A stretch of 64,000 nt of DNA from contig JH720299.1 of NCBI GenBank assembly GCA_000231825.2, positions 642,490 to 706,489 on the forward strand, written 5' to 3'. How positions within the stretch are numbered: the first letter of the stretch is position 1; every line of letters begins with the position of its first letter. The notes beneath the pieces are model-generated. The model had not been told where the DNA came from, did no database searches, and saw only the letters and a program-made list of their open reading frames with translations. The position numbers were made by a program, and so were the translations under genes. Below, piece by piece: positions 13,343 to 25,129 of this stretch. Origin of the DNA: Tetrahymena elliotti 4EA. Lineage: Eukaryota; Ciliophora; Oligohymenophorea; Hymenostomatida; Tetrahymenidae.

Positions 13343-14576
13343 TTATATCAATATGGTTAATGTAATAAATTGTATGTTAAAATTTTAGTTTATAAAAATG
13401 ATATCATACGCTTAAAATTATTAATAAAAGCAATAATCTAAAATTAACCATTTTGAATTACTAAATTTGAATTTTACTCTAAATTTTGAATTCATAACAT
13501 ATTAAAACTGTGTGATTAAATTTCTTTTAATTTCTATTTAAATTAATGTCAATTTTTAGATATAGACTGAAAAATATTATTTGATTAAAAAAAATGATTG
13601 GGTATGTATGAACTTAAATTTGTTAAAAAAGTGATTAACATTTATTTCACTTAAACTAGCACAATATAACTTTTTACTGCTTTACAAGGTAAAAATCATT
13701 CAAAAAATTAGCGATTCCAAATCAATAGATTTTTGAATGGGTTTTGGCTCTGATAAGATATAGGGAATAAAGGAATAGTCTCGTAACCTAATAATCAATA
13801 TAAGAAGACTTATAGTGGAATAATAAAAAATATTTATAAAATAAATGAAATAAGTCAATTTAAATTTTACCCTTAGCAATCATTTACTATTTTTACAATT
13901 AAATTTATTAGATAAGAAATTAATATAAAGTTAAATTCATACTTTTGTTGTGATCAGTTTATATTTTCTGAAGATTTTTTAGATATTTTAGGTTATCGAA
14001 TTTGCTGTTTCACCACTTGAAACCATAGTTGCTAAATTTGCAATCCTCAGTTGAAAATTATCAGATACATAAGATACTTTATAATGATAAATTTTTGTTT
14101 CAAGATGCTTAGCCAAAAGTCAAATTAATGAGCAAAAGAATTAGAAGGAGAATAAACCTGCTTTTTAAATGTTCAGCCAATCATCTAAATTATAGAATTA
14201 TTTTGATTTAAAATGGAATTCTTAAAAGATTAGTAAGATGGAAAAACAAAGTTAGGATGAAAGAATTAAATGATTGATTTAATTAAACCCATCACTCTCT
14301 ATAGTCTAAATAGGTCTGCAGTCTTTGATTAGATGAAATATGATCTCATTCATTAAACTAGATTTCAATTAAATAAAATAGAAAATTAATAGATAAAAAT
14401 GTGATACCTTATCCACATAAAAATTGATTTAAACAGATTAAAAAATACTGACAAAGACAAATAAATTCTGATACTATTTTTATCCTTAAATGTTGTTCTA
14501 TCATTACATAATTTTAATACATTTTTTTATGTAAAATGACCATGAAATTATTTAAAAGCAAGTAATTTCTGTCGTT
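13343..14576. other. Spacer between copy A and the minus-strand LRR pseudogene
   Basis: About 1.2 kb. No complete gene. A patch around 14110-14275 reads openly on the plus strand with mixed amino-acid composition (FQMFSQSSKLQNYFDLKW) before a TGA. It could be an exon remnant, but no start, acceptor partner or homologue in the window could be assigned. Confidence 0.4.
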
Positions 14577-16615
14577 TCAATAAAAAGAGTCATAGATAAA
14601 TGATAACTCAACTAATCTTTTTGCTTTTAAAAGTTTTGTCCTTATTTCTTATTCATCAAATAAATCAAAACCAAGCTCATTTTGAAAGAATTGTAAAAAT
14701 AAATATTGAATAAAGAAATATTTAAAAGAATTAAAAAAGCATAAAAATTTGAATTAAATCTGAAAAGAACACATAAGAATTAATGATTGAGTAACCAAAC
14801 TAAGCAAATATCTAGTATGCTAAAAAAAATTAGTTAACTACTCATAAATTAAAGTCTTTATCCTAATTCAAAATGCATACTTAATATAGTAACAGTATTT
14901 TTACTGTAAGTGAAGAGTCAAAGTTTAGAGATTAGAGCATTATGCTAAGCCAGATCCTAATCTTTATTTCCCCAAATAACCAATTTTATTTTCACTTTTA
15001 AATAATTAATCAATAAATATTTAAAAGAATTAGAAAAACATGAAATTTGAATTAAATAAGAAAAGAGTAAACAAGAATTCATGAATGAGCCACCAAGCTA
15101 AGCAAATATCAGATAAACTAACCAAAATTAGTCAGTATATTCCATCATAATAAATATTGAAAACACTATTTTTACAAGAGATTAGCAGTTAAAGTTTAGA
15201 GATTAGAGCACTATCCTAAGCCAGATCCTAATCCTTATGCCCCCAAATCACCAATACCATTCTCACTTTTATAGAATTATATTTATTTAATAAAAAAACA
15301 TTTAAAAAATGAGAAAAACAAGAAAATTTGAATTAAATCTTCAAAGAATAAATAAGAATTAATGAACTAGCAACCGAGCTAAACAAATATCAAGATATCC
15401 AACCAAAATTAAAGTCTTTATTGACTCCATCATTCATTCAAGATTAACATTCAAATTCTATTTTTACCTTAAGTGAAGAGTCAGAGTTTAGAGATTAGAG
15501 AATTATGCTAAGCAAGATCCTAATCCTTATGCTCCCAAATCACCAATATTATTGTAAAAGCTGAAGAATAAAAAAGATAAATAATGGATAAATAAATATT
15601 TAAAAGAATGAGTAAAGCATACAAATTTGAATTAAATCTGAAAATAATAAATAAGAATTAATGAATGAACAATTGAGCTGAAAAAATATCAAGTAAACCA
15701 ATCAAAAATATTCACCGTTCATAAATTAAAGTCTTTATTTATCCCATCATAATTAAAATTGTATTTTTAAATAAAGCCAAGAGCAATAGCTTAGAGATTA
15801 GAGCACTACACTAAGCCAGATCCTAACCCTATTGTTCCAGTTTCACCAATAACATTTTTACTTTTCAAGAATAAAAAAAATGAATATTGAATCAAGAAAT
15901 ATTTAAAAGCATTAAAATTTAAATTAAATCTGAAAAGGATAAATAAGAATTAATGAATGAGCAACCAAGCTAAACATATATCTAATTTGCTAACCTAAAT
16001 CAGTCAGTTGCTCATAAGTTAAAGTCTTTATTTATTCTTTCGTTAATTCAATAATGAATTAGTATTGAAACACTATTTTTATCTCAGGTCAAGAGTCAAA
16101 ATTTAGAGATTAGAGCATTATGCTAAGCTAGATCCTAATCCTTATACACCCTTTTCACCAATATGATTCTAACTTTTACAGAAATAAACATTCAATAAAG
16201 AAATATTTAAAAGAATGAGAAAAGCAAAAAAATTCGCAAATACGATTGCGACTTTTCAAGAATAATAAAAAGAAATATTAAATAAAGAAATATTGAAAAG
16301 AATGAGAAAAATATAAAATGGTAAATTAAACCAACTGAAAATAGATAGTAATTCATAAATAAAATTGGTTGTTAAATAAAAAATGTTTAATTAAGATTGA
16401 AATATCTTTTTTACTGAAGGATAAAAATCAAAGTTGATAGATTAATTATTTTAAAGAAATATTAATAAATGGTACCTGAAATTAAGATGAAGATTTAAGT
16501 TAGAAGTTAAATTAGAGCTTAGTAACTTTTAATATATAAATAATATATTTTTATATCTAAAGAAATCGAAGTACTTCGCTGAGATAATAAAAATATTTTA
16601 TATTTTCTTCAACAT
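14577..16615 (-). pseudogene. Degenerate LRR cassette gene, minus strand
   Basis: A reverse-strand relative of the LRR genes at 40301 and 61937. Recognisable pieces: first exon complement(16476..16615), ending in the family motif LLSSNLTSNLNLHLNF; LRR exons complement(16083..16172), (15771..15860), (15468..15560), (15176..15265) and (14905..14994), each 90 or 93 bp; and a last exon ending at the TGA at 14577-14579 with the family tail KAKRLVELSF. Damage: the donor after 16083 is AT instead of GT and the donor after 15771 is TT. A further LRR near 16420-16460 has lost its 5' half. The first exon shows homology in two frames, meaning compensating indels. The final exon's homologous frame does not match the splice phase of the others. 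Three central units keep intact splice sites. Best called a decaying pseudogene; a shortened exon-skipping product cannot be excluded. Confidence 0.75.
14700..16260 (-). repeat. Tandem repeat of about 271-312 bp (LRR exon plus intron)
   Basis: The five LRR exons of the minus-strand locus start at intervals of 271, 292, 303 and 312 bp. The introns between them are alignable by eye: each contains the plus-strand words AAATATTTAAAAGAAT, TTTGAATTAAAT and AATGAATGAGCAACCAAGCT in the same order. The duplicated unit is therefore exon plus intron, not the exon alone. Confidence 0.75.
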
Positions 16616-17970
16616 TTATTTGTTTTTTTTAATTTTTTTAGTTTCAATTTAATCAATAAATTCATAATAATATTATGAAAAATTAGTTGAACTTTTTCAA
16701 ACAAAATTTTTAATTATTTATTTTTGGAGATGAATCAGAAAATTCTCTAAGTTTATACTAAAAATACATGTATAATACAGTTGTTTCTCATTAATTAAGG
16801 ACTCTTTTTTGGACTTATAAATAATGAAAAATATTAGAATTCAAGAATATGACTATTTTTAGAGTAAAAATAGTCTTTAATTTCTGATAATAAATAATTT
16901 AAAATATTTAAATTAAAATAAAATCTTTATTCTTTAAATATGATTAAATAGGTTTAACAAAAAATGGATTGAGCTTCTTGTAATGTTTAGTCAAAATATT
17001 TGAGATCTCCACTATGTAAAATTAGTTGAAGGGATATAAATCATTGATAATTTTAAAAATATCCTATCTCTGAAGGAACAGAAGTGAAGTTACTTTATCA
17101 TAAAAAATATTTCTTTCATACTAAATAAGCTAAAATTAAATTTTATTTACTACAAATCCTCATTTAAGGGGAGAGATTAGAAGGTATAATGTTAGGAAAA
17201 TTAATTTAAATTTCTACTATTTCAATAAAATGTATATTCATACTAAATCTTGATCTAAGCTAACTCCTTTGGTAATAAATTACTCACAATTTTGTTATTA
17301 AAAATTAAAAAAATTAGATAAAATATATTTTTAAATTCTATTTTTTTAAATTTTTTATTTTCTAACTTTAACTATGCTGCTAAATTATTACAACTTGAAC
17401 TACTTCTTATACTCTAATGCTATTATTATCTGCTATCATTTATGATAAATTAAGAGGAGTTCCACTTTGTTTAATCATAAATTTCTTTTCATTCATAAGT
17501 CTTACTATTCACAGAAATCTTTGATGTCTGTACTAGATTTATCAATAGAAGATTTGGGAATTGATTAAATTTACTATTTATTATTAAATTTATTTTTTTT
17601 CTAGAAATAAAAAGAATATGTATTACTTTAATCACATCAAGATAAATTTGTTTATGGATTTTTAAAGCATGAAATAAGTTTAATTTAAATCATGAATGAA
17701 TTTTAAGAAGTAAACTATAAAATTAAGAATTGAATTAAAAAAATTTAGATCATTTAATTTGAATGGCTAGTTAATCAAAAAAATAAAAAAAATAAAAAGA
17801 AGAAAAATCATAATTAATTTGGATGTTTATAAATTAATTTAATGCATAAATTAAATTTTTGCTTTTGGTTAAACAATTAACATATACTAATAAATAATTA
17901 TCTTATTTGGTGAAAGACCTAATTTTTTTTATTCATAATAATAATTTTAAAATAAACTTTCATTATTTTT
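16616..17970. other. Spacer with an orphan exon fragment
   Basis: A/T-rich sequence between the LRR pseudogene and the second broken membrane-family copy. Apart from the exon-8-like fragment at 16952-17015 I see nothing that can be assigned. Confidence 0.5.
16952..17015 (+). pseudogene. Orphan exon-8 fragment of the two-pass membrane family
   Basis: This 64-base segment, preceded by AG and followed by GTAAAATTAG, closely matches exon 8 of copies A (13036-13101) and C (23759-23824): GTTTAACAAAAAATGGATTG near the start and ATTTGAGATCTCCAC near the end. It is two bases shorter than the 66-base functional exon, so the frame is broken. No exon 7 or clear exon 9 surrounds it. It is a remnant of an additional copy. 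Confidence 0.75.
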
Positions 17971-18665
17971 AATTCTATTTAAATCCACCTACAGTTACTC
18001 TAAATTCTAAAAACTTTATTTTGCTGTTTAAATTAACTAAAATTATTTTATATAAAATCCTTATCTCAATATCACTTTTGAAACAAGAGACTATGTTACT
18101 TATTCTAATGGCACTAAAATTAAAAAAATTGTAAACATTCACTAAAAATATTAAGAGAATTCTTTAAATTATTATTATTATTATTAATTAAGTATCTTAC
18201 TTAACTAGAGCCATGCACTGCAGGGCATTGGTCTTAGCTACCTTAATATGGATTCAATTGGACAGAAACATTTGGCAAATTCAATTTTTCATAATTTCTT
18301 TGCCCTAAGTACCTTTTCTTAATGATTTAGTTTAAAAAATAATTAATATTTGAATGAGTAACCTTTTGTTTTAAATAAGGAAAGAATATGAATTTAAATT
18401 AGGAGGGACGTATTTTTCTGAAAATTTTTATCTTTGGAAATTTTCTGTTGTTAAATATTCAAATAATACTATGCCTGATGCTCTTTGGAAACCAACTTGT
18501 AAGAGCGAGCGATGAATAAGTGGAAGAATATTTAAATCAGACACAGAATATTAGATTTAAGATTTTGACCAGCAATTTTGTAATTAATGCTCTCGGAAGT
18601 GAAAGTTATATTGATAATTTTGTTCATAATCAAGATTTATTTGTTATTTTAAAAAATTTGATTTA
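17971..18665 (+). pseudogene. Two-pass membrane family, copy B (5'- and 3'-truncated, frameshifted)
   Basis: Homologues of exons 3, 4 and 5 of copies A and C are present in order: about 17971-18130, 18193-18308 (116 bp, exactly the family length, with GT/AG borders) and from 18380. Exon 3 has lost one base in the codons for the conserved FMFAV segment. Exon 5 carries a 4-base GAGC duplication near 18505-18515 that shifts the frame. Similarity ends near 18665, before the exon-5 donor. Exons 1, 2 and 6-9 are absent. Nucleotide identity to copy A in exons 4-5 is high, so inactivation appears fairly recent. Confidence 0.8.
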
Positions 18666-20380
18666 TGTTTTCTTTCTTTCTTTAAAAATTTTTTTTCATC
18701 TGTATTTTTTTAAGAGGGCTAATATAAATATGTCTTTAGATCACAAATAAAAAAAAAAATTTAATTTTCAAGGATAAATATTTTCTGATGTTACTATTTT
18801 AATAATTTAAAAATACAATTATCTGAAATGTAAGAGGTAAGTTATAACTAAATATAAACAAAGCAAAGCAAACAAAGTTAAAATTAATTTTGAAAGATTT
18901 CTTAATTTTGATAAATAATTTTAAGGTAAATGATTTGTTAGGAAATGAGAATAGAAAAAATATTTAATTAAAATGAGATCATTGATTTATTAAATTTGAT
19001 AAGAAAATAACCAGAATTAAATTAGATTACGAATTATCAAATCAAATTAGATTATCAAATAAATCATCCTGACTGTTTAAAAATCCTTCAAATAATAAAT
19101 TTACTGTTTAATTTCAATAATAAATTGTTATTTATAGATATGTAATCTCCAAAATTATAAAATGTAAAATAAAACTTGAAACCTAGAATCAATCAAGTTT
19201 TAAAATGAAATCTCTTACGTCATGTCAAAAATGAAAAAATCGAAAATAAAACTTGAAAGGAAAAATAAAATGTTAAAAAGAAAGCTTATAAGCCCAGTTA
19301 AAATTCATAAATTTATTTAATAAACTCAAAATGCTTATCTTAAGAAATTATTTTACAGATTTTTTAAATTATTCAAACAAAAAAATTCTTTATTTCCTAA
19401 CTAACTAACTAACTATCAGTATTTTTGTAAGCAATCTTCTTCAATTATATAAACAACATAATTTATTTATAAAAAAAATGAATAAAATTGTAATTAAGTT
19501 TAAATGGTTATATTCATAAATGAATAATAAATTTCATAAACACTAAGTATGAGTTATCTACCTGTTCATTAAGGTTAGTTTCTTTATTTATTTCTACTTT
19601 TATGCAATTTTCTCATTTCATTTATCTAATCCGCTTCTCTTTCTCAAGAAAATAGTATAAGCCAAAGTTTTTGAAACTATCAAATAGTGAAAGATCTTTT
19701 TTAAGAAAAAAATATTCAGGGAAAGTAAAATGAATATGAATTTCATAAAATTTTTTTAGTAAATGAATGGTTCTATATAAAACAGTTTTTGGTTTTGAAT
19801 TGCTTCAAATAAATAAACGTATGTATAGAATAATTTATTTAAAAGGTGATTTTTAATACCTTGAATAAATAATAGATCGTCTTTACTAGAAAAATTAACA
19901 TTAATTTATTTCTAACTTTTTCTGATGTTTTTTGATAGCTTTTTAAATCAAACAAATAATGAGCTTCTTTCCGCTTTTATGAGAAGATTTTATTTTTTCT
20001 AAAATTTTAGATTTTTTTAGTGGAAAAGTGGAGGGATTGTTAAAAACAAAATAATAATCAAATATTAATTGAAATGCTGATTTTAAAAACTTTTGATGGT
20101 GAATGTATTCATGAATAAAATATCTTAAAAATTAAATAATAATAAATAAAGATTGACTGGTACAACTTTGAATAAATTCAAGTAAAGAATAAATTTGAGA
20201 AAGAAAAATTGATAATATTTCTTTTGTTTATTTTTATCTCCTTTTTATAATAAAATATCAAATTTGATTGAATGAATATGTGCTTTCAAATTAATATTTT
20301 TCAACTACTTCATTTATAATATTTAAATTAGCTAATAAAATCTTAATTTTTTAGAAATAATAATAAACAAGAACAAATAA
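18666..20380. other. Intergenic spacer upstream of copy C
   Basis: About 1.7 kb of A/T-rich sequence. It contains short AACT repeats near 19405-19415 and no convincing coding segment on either strand. Confidence 0.55.
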
Positions 20381-23300
20381 ATGACCAACTTTTTTATAAA
20401 ATCATTTGCAAAATTAGATATATTTGGTTCTGAAGTAGGACTAAATTATTAGCAAGACAATTTGTTTAGAACTACTTTTGGAGGTTTTATGAGTTTAAGC
20501 TTTTTTGTTTTTTTAGGAATCTTCTTTTGGAACAATGTAAAATTGATTCATTATTTATTCAAACAATAAGAATGAAAATTATTTTATAATCATAAACTAG
20601 ATTTTTTCATTTCTGAACAGAGGTAAATAATATCTAATATTGAATTTGTTTTGCGGCAATTACTAAAAAAGAGAAAGAAAAAAAAGTATCATAAAAGGCT
20701 CAACATAAAGAAAAAACATCAAGAAATTACTACTTCTTATTGATCTTTATTTATTAAAATTATAATTTTCTTGGTTGGTTGATTGAATAAATGAATGAGC
20801 AAGATTAATTTTGGATATATCTTTTTATTATTGATTATTATGAAGGGTTACTAAAACTAAAGAATATTAAATTAAGCAATTTACTAGAAAATTTTAATGA
20901 GTTTCTAATGATTTTTTTTTATTAGAAAATGTGATTGCGACTACAAATAAATAGTTCTACTTAGATCCTCCTGTAGTTGCTCTCAACGCGAAAAATTTTA
21001 TGTTTGCTGTTCAAATAAGTCATGATAATTTTATATAGAATCCTTATTTAAATATAACATTTGAAACTAGAGATTATGTTACATTACAAGATGGAACGAA
21101 AGACAGAAAAATTGTAAAAATAATTAGAATAAATTATAAATTATATCTTTTTATTTTGAAAAATAGTTTCCAACAGAATTAGAACCTTGTACAGTAGAAC
21201 ACTGGTCTTAACTACCTACGCATAGTGTCAATTGGACTGAGTCTTTCTTTAGATTTAACTTTAAATAATTTCTTTGTCCAAAGTAGGTTTTTTTTAGATA
21301 TTTTTAACGAAATAAGTGAATATCAATAAATAAATTCATCTGTAACTTTAAAAATAAATAGGAAGGATTTTTATTTTTTGTTAGGGGGATCTTATAATTC
21401 AGAACATTTTTATCACTGGAAATTTTCTATTGTTTAATGTTCAAATGACACAATGCCAAATGCTCTTTGGAAACCTGTTTGCAAGAGCAATGAAGATGTA
21501 GAAAAATATTTTAACAAAACTTAGAACATCAGATTCAATATTTACACAAGCAATTTTGTAATAAACGCTCTAGAAAGCAATAATTATGTGAACAATTACA
21601 TTGAAGATTCTATATTTTTTTAGATCCAAAATAAAAATGTAAACAAATAATTTATTTTTTCATAAATTATAAGAAAATAATTAAAAAAATATTTAGTCTT
21701 ACATAACATCAGATATTTATTTTAGTGAAAACATAATACAAACTGATTAGAGTCTCCTTCCTTTTCCAAACATTAAAAATGAAACAATTATTACATTCCA
21801 GTCTGGAAACTTTAGACCTCAATATAAATTTGGATAAACAGGAAATGTTTATGCTGATTTCTTTATCAGAAAAGACCCTTTTGTTTACAAAACAAACAGA
21901 GCATTTCAAAAAATTAGCTAAATTATTTCTTACATTGGCGGTTTCGCACAAATATTTATTTTGGTTACTGCAATTTTAGGTAAATATTTACTGTTTTTAA
22001 AATGAAAGATGTTAATAAAAATATTGATTTTGTTTTAGATTTAGATTTAAATAATTTATTCAATAAATAAACAGTAAATTATTACAATGAGTACATCTAT
22101 GCAATATCTTTGGCTAATAAGATATATGATTTTTAGTTTTAAAATTCAAAATAGAATTTAAATAGAAGAAATTAGTAAATCTCTATAGAGAGTAGCAAGA
22201 AAAATAGATAAAATAAGTATTTCATGGAAGAAGGATCATTAAAAAATATCTAAGACAGCAAATTTAATAATAAAAACTAATAAGGAGTTTTGACAGATTA
22301 GCATGATTTAGAAAAGTAGGGCAAAACAAAAGGAAGCGAGGAAGATATAGAGATGAATTTAGTAAATGTTAATTAAAAGAAGATAATGAATAGAGAGGAT
22401 GATGGATTATTACCTTTGGATGAGTTAAAAGCAATTATACTTTAAAGAAAATAATAAATTGAACAGTAATAGTTAAATAAACCACCATAAAAAAAACAGT
22501 CTAGTTAAAATTAAAAAAAGTAAATTATTAGCACAGAAGAATAGATTGAGTTAGAGTAACGTCAAGTAGAAGAAGAAAATTAATAAACTGTTGCTAACTA
22601 GATCTAAAATATTGATAAAGACTCAGTTTCTATTTTTGAATCTAACTAAAAAGTTGAAGACAATCAATAGCAATTAGGAAATGAATTAGCATATAAAAAG
22701 ATATCATCTGCTCATAGAATTGAATCTAAAATTGTAATGAATGAAAGCATTATTCCTGAAACTCCTTTAGAAATACAGAAAAAAAATATATTTTCTCAAG
22801 AAGAAATAAATTAAAAAAGTGACCAGCTTGAAATTCAAACTGAAAAAACTAATAAAGTAATTTAAGACGAATAACAAATCATAGAAGTGTTCAGTGATAA
22901 TCATCAGTAATAGTACAAGTTAGAATAGCTAAATTAAATTGAAAGATAGGTTAACAGCATTTAAAATTATCATTAGGAGCCTATTTCATCAGAAAATATT
23001 TAAATACAGTAATAATATAGCTAAGGATGTTATTAGATGATAAATACACCCTCAAACAAATTAGTTAGAGAGACTCCTAAATCTAAATTTGTTTCTTAGA
23101 ACAATATTCTTTTACATGGACTTGGTTACAAAAACTAAAAGCAATTCCTCTCAAAGGAATTTGAGTTTTTGGTTAAAAAATAAGTTACACTCAATATGAC
23201 TTTTAAATATTTCCTATATAAAATCACTTGTCATAAATTCTTTAAGACTGAGCAAGTTTTACTATTAGACAAAGCAAATTAAAGAATGAAATAAGATTTA

Positions 23301-24065
23301 GATATATTTACAATAGTTAACAGAATCAAAGAAATTGAGAAATTTAAAAAACTATTTTTAGATAAAAACTAAGAAATCCTTTTTAATTTCTTCCCTAAAC
23401 CTGTTATTTCTATTCAAAATGAAGAATAAACCTTAACCAGAGCAGAAATCGAAGAAAAAGTTAAAGAAAATATGATAAGAGACTCCTAACAAGAATTTAC
23501 CACTAAAAAATCACTTAGATTAAATTCGCAGCAATAAAAAAAACTAAATATAAGTTTAAAAGTAGCAGCTGTTGTTTAAAAAGCTGCAAGTAAATTTAAA
23601 AAACCTTTAGCAACTAAGTAAAATGAAAATAGCACATTAAATACATACAACACCCTTTATGAAGCATATGAAAAACTTATCCTAGAAGGATAAAACAACA
23701 AGTAAATAATTTCGATAAAAGAAATGTTCTGATTTGTGACATATACATTATTTAATAGGTTTAATAAAAAATTAATTGAACTTCTTGGCGATGATTTGTC
23801 TAAAATATTTGAGATCTCCACAATGTAAAATAATTATTTTTATATGAAAATTAATCTAAACTTGAAATATTGTTAAAGGATTGCAAATAGAGTCAAAATG
23901 AACTAAAAATTGAATTAAACTTAAAATATGTACTATGACAAGTATTAATAATAAGATTTGGGAGATATGAATAGTAAAAGATTTATATTCACTGAATAAA
24001 TTACTTCCATACCCTCAACAGAAAGAAAGCTTGGATACTTTTCAAATTAGCAAAACAAAATATGA
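20381..24065 (+). CDS. Two-pass transmembrane protein family, copy C (985 aa, nine exons)
   Basis: Model: join(20381..20536, 20601..20622, 20926..21113, 21167..21282, 21362..21638, 21697..21979, 22039..23701, 23759..23824, 23879..24065); 986 codons, all borders GT...AG. Same architecture as copy A: conserved DIFGSEVGLNYQ motif, membrane segment at about 34-58, luminal domain with conserved Cys and Trp (EPCTVEHWSQLP, WKFSIVQCSN), second membrane segment at about 325-347, then a large cytosolic region. The tail of C is longer than A because exon 7 is 117 bp larger, mainly through extra Gln/Glu/Asn sequence. The block from HGLGYK to FNFFPKPVISI is nearly identical between copies, implying selection there. 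Function unknown; a sorting- or adaptor-type membrane protein is only a guess from topology. Confidence 0.92.
20601..20622 (+). other. 22-nt microexon of copy C
   Basis: Same length and position as the copy A microexon. It begins ATTTTTTCATTTCTGAACAG, with AG before it and GTAAATAA after it. Two substitutions per codon triplet without a length change argue that it is a genuine maintained exon. Confidence 0.8.
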
Positions 24066-25129
24066 TCTATTGATTTAAAACTTTAAACTAAAAACCTCCA
24101 ATTTTTTAAATTTTATTTTACCTAAAATAAATTCTATCAAATACTTTAGTTAAAATCTAAAGGCATTTAGTAATTATCAATTTATTAAAAAATCATGATA
24201 AAATATTTAAAAAATCTAACAAAATAAATAAATATATTTCATTATTTGTCTCTCTGTTTATAATCAATCTTAAACTTTATATTCTTATTTACTTATCAAA
24301 ATTATAAGCATTCAAAACTAGTAATCTACATTCATATTTAAATAGTGTTAATAAATAATAAATTATTTAAAAATATCTAAATAATTTAATAAAATATGTT
24401 TCATAAGTATTTCATACCATTAACAGGTATTATTCAATACTTACAAATCAACTATTTTTATGGTTGTTTTCATTCTTATCAACTTATCTCTACATTACTG
24501 GTTATTGAAAGTGATAAATAAAGATAAAAAAGAATTTAAATATCCTGAATACAATTCTAGAATTGGCTTTAATTTATTTTTTACTTAATAAGCTCTAAAC
24601 TGAAGAAATTGATAAGGAATATTTACAATTTTAAATAAAAAAATTAAAATTTAATTTTGTAAAAAAATAAATAAACTGTTAAGCTACATAAATAAATATA
24701 AATTAGACATTTAGTTAGATCTACTTTTTTGAATATCTAAAACAAGTTTTTTTTTATATTTTACATATAATCACAAAGATCAAAACTTTTATTTGGCATC
24801 AAAAAAATATCTCTAAATACCAATTTTGATAATTTTAAAAATGGAAAATTTTGAAAATACTGTTATTTCATTTGTTTGAAAACAAAAAAGAGTGTAAAGA
24901 GGTAAATCATATTTATTTATTTATTATATATATATATGTAGTACCCTAAGGTACTGCCTTTTTCAAGGCTACATACACGAATAATAACGAAGTATTTTTC
25001 TTTTTAGTTAGTTTCTTTTTTGTGTTTTACTTTTTTCTCACCTGGTTTTTGGTGTTTATTTATTTATCTATAATTTCTCATTAATATTTTAAATTAAATG
25101 ATTTCGGTAAAAAAATCAAAAATAATTCC
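24066..25129. other. Spacer between copy C and copy D relic
   Basis: No gene. It contains a TTTA/TA microsatellite (24910-24936) running into a compact inverted-repeat structure at 24935-24975, listed separately. Confidence 0.5.
24935..24975. other. Nested inverted repeats able to form a three-way junction
   Basis: Outer arms TATGTA (24935-24940) and TACATA (24970-24975) enclose two adjacent perfect hairpins: AGTACC-CTAA-GGTACT and GCCTT-TTTC-AAGGC. The arms abut with almost no unpaired bases. This 41-base block is G/C-rich against its surroundings. It could be a small structured RNA, a mobile-element end or an excision footprint; nothing nearby decides between them. Confidence 0.4.

Noticed and set aside
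21709..21979. Short frames on both strands over exon 6 of copy C
   Set aside because: Neither matches the frame conserved with copy A; both are shadows of exon 6.
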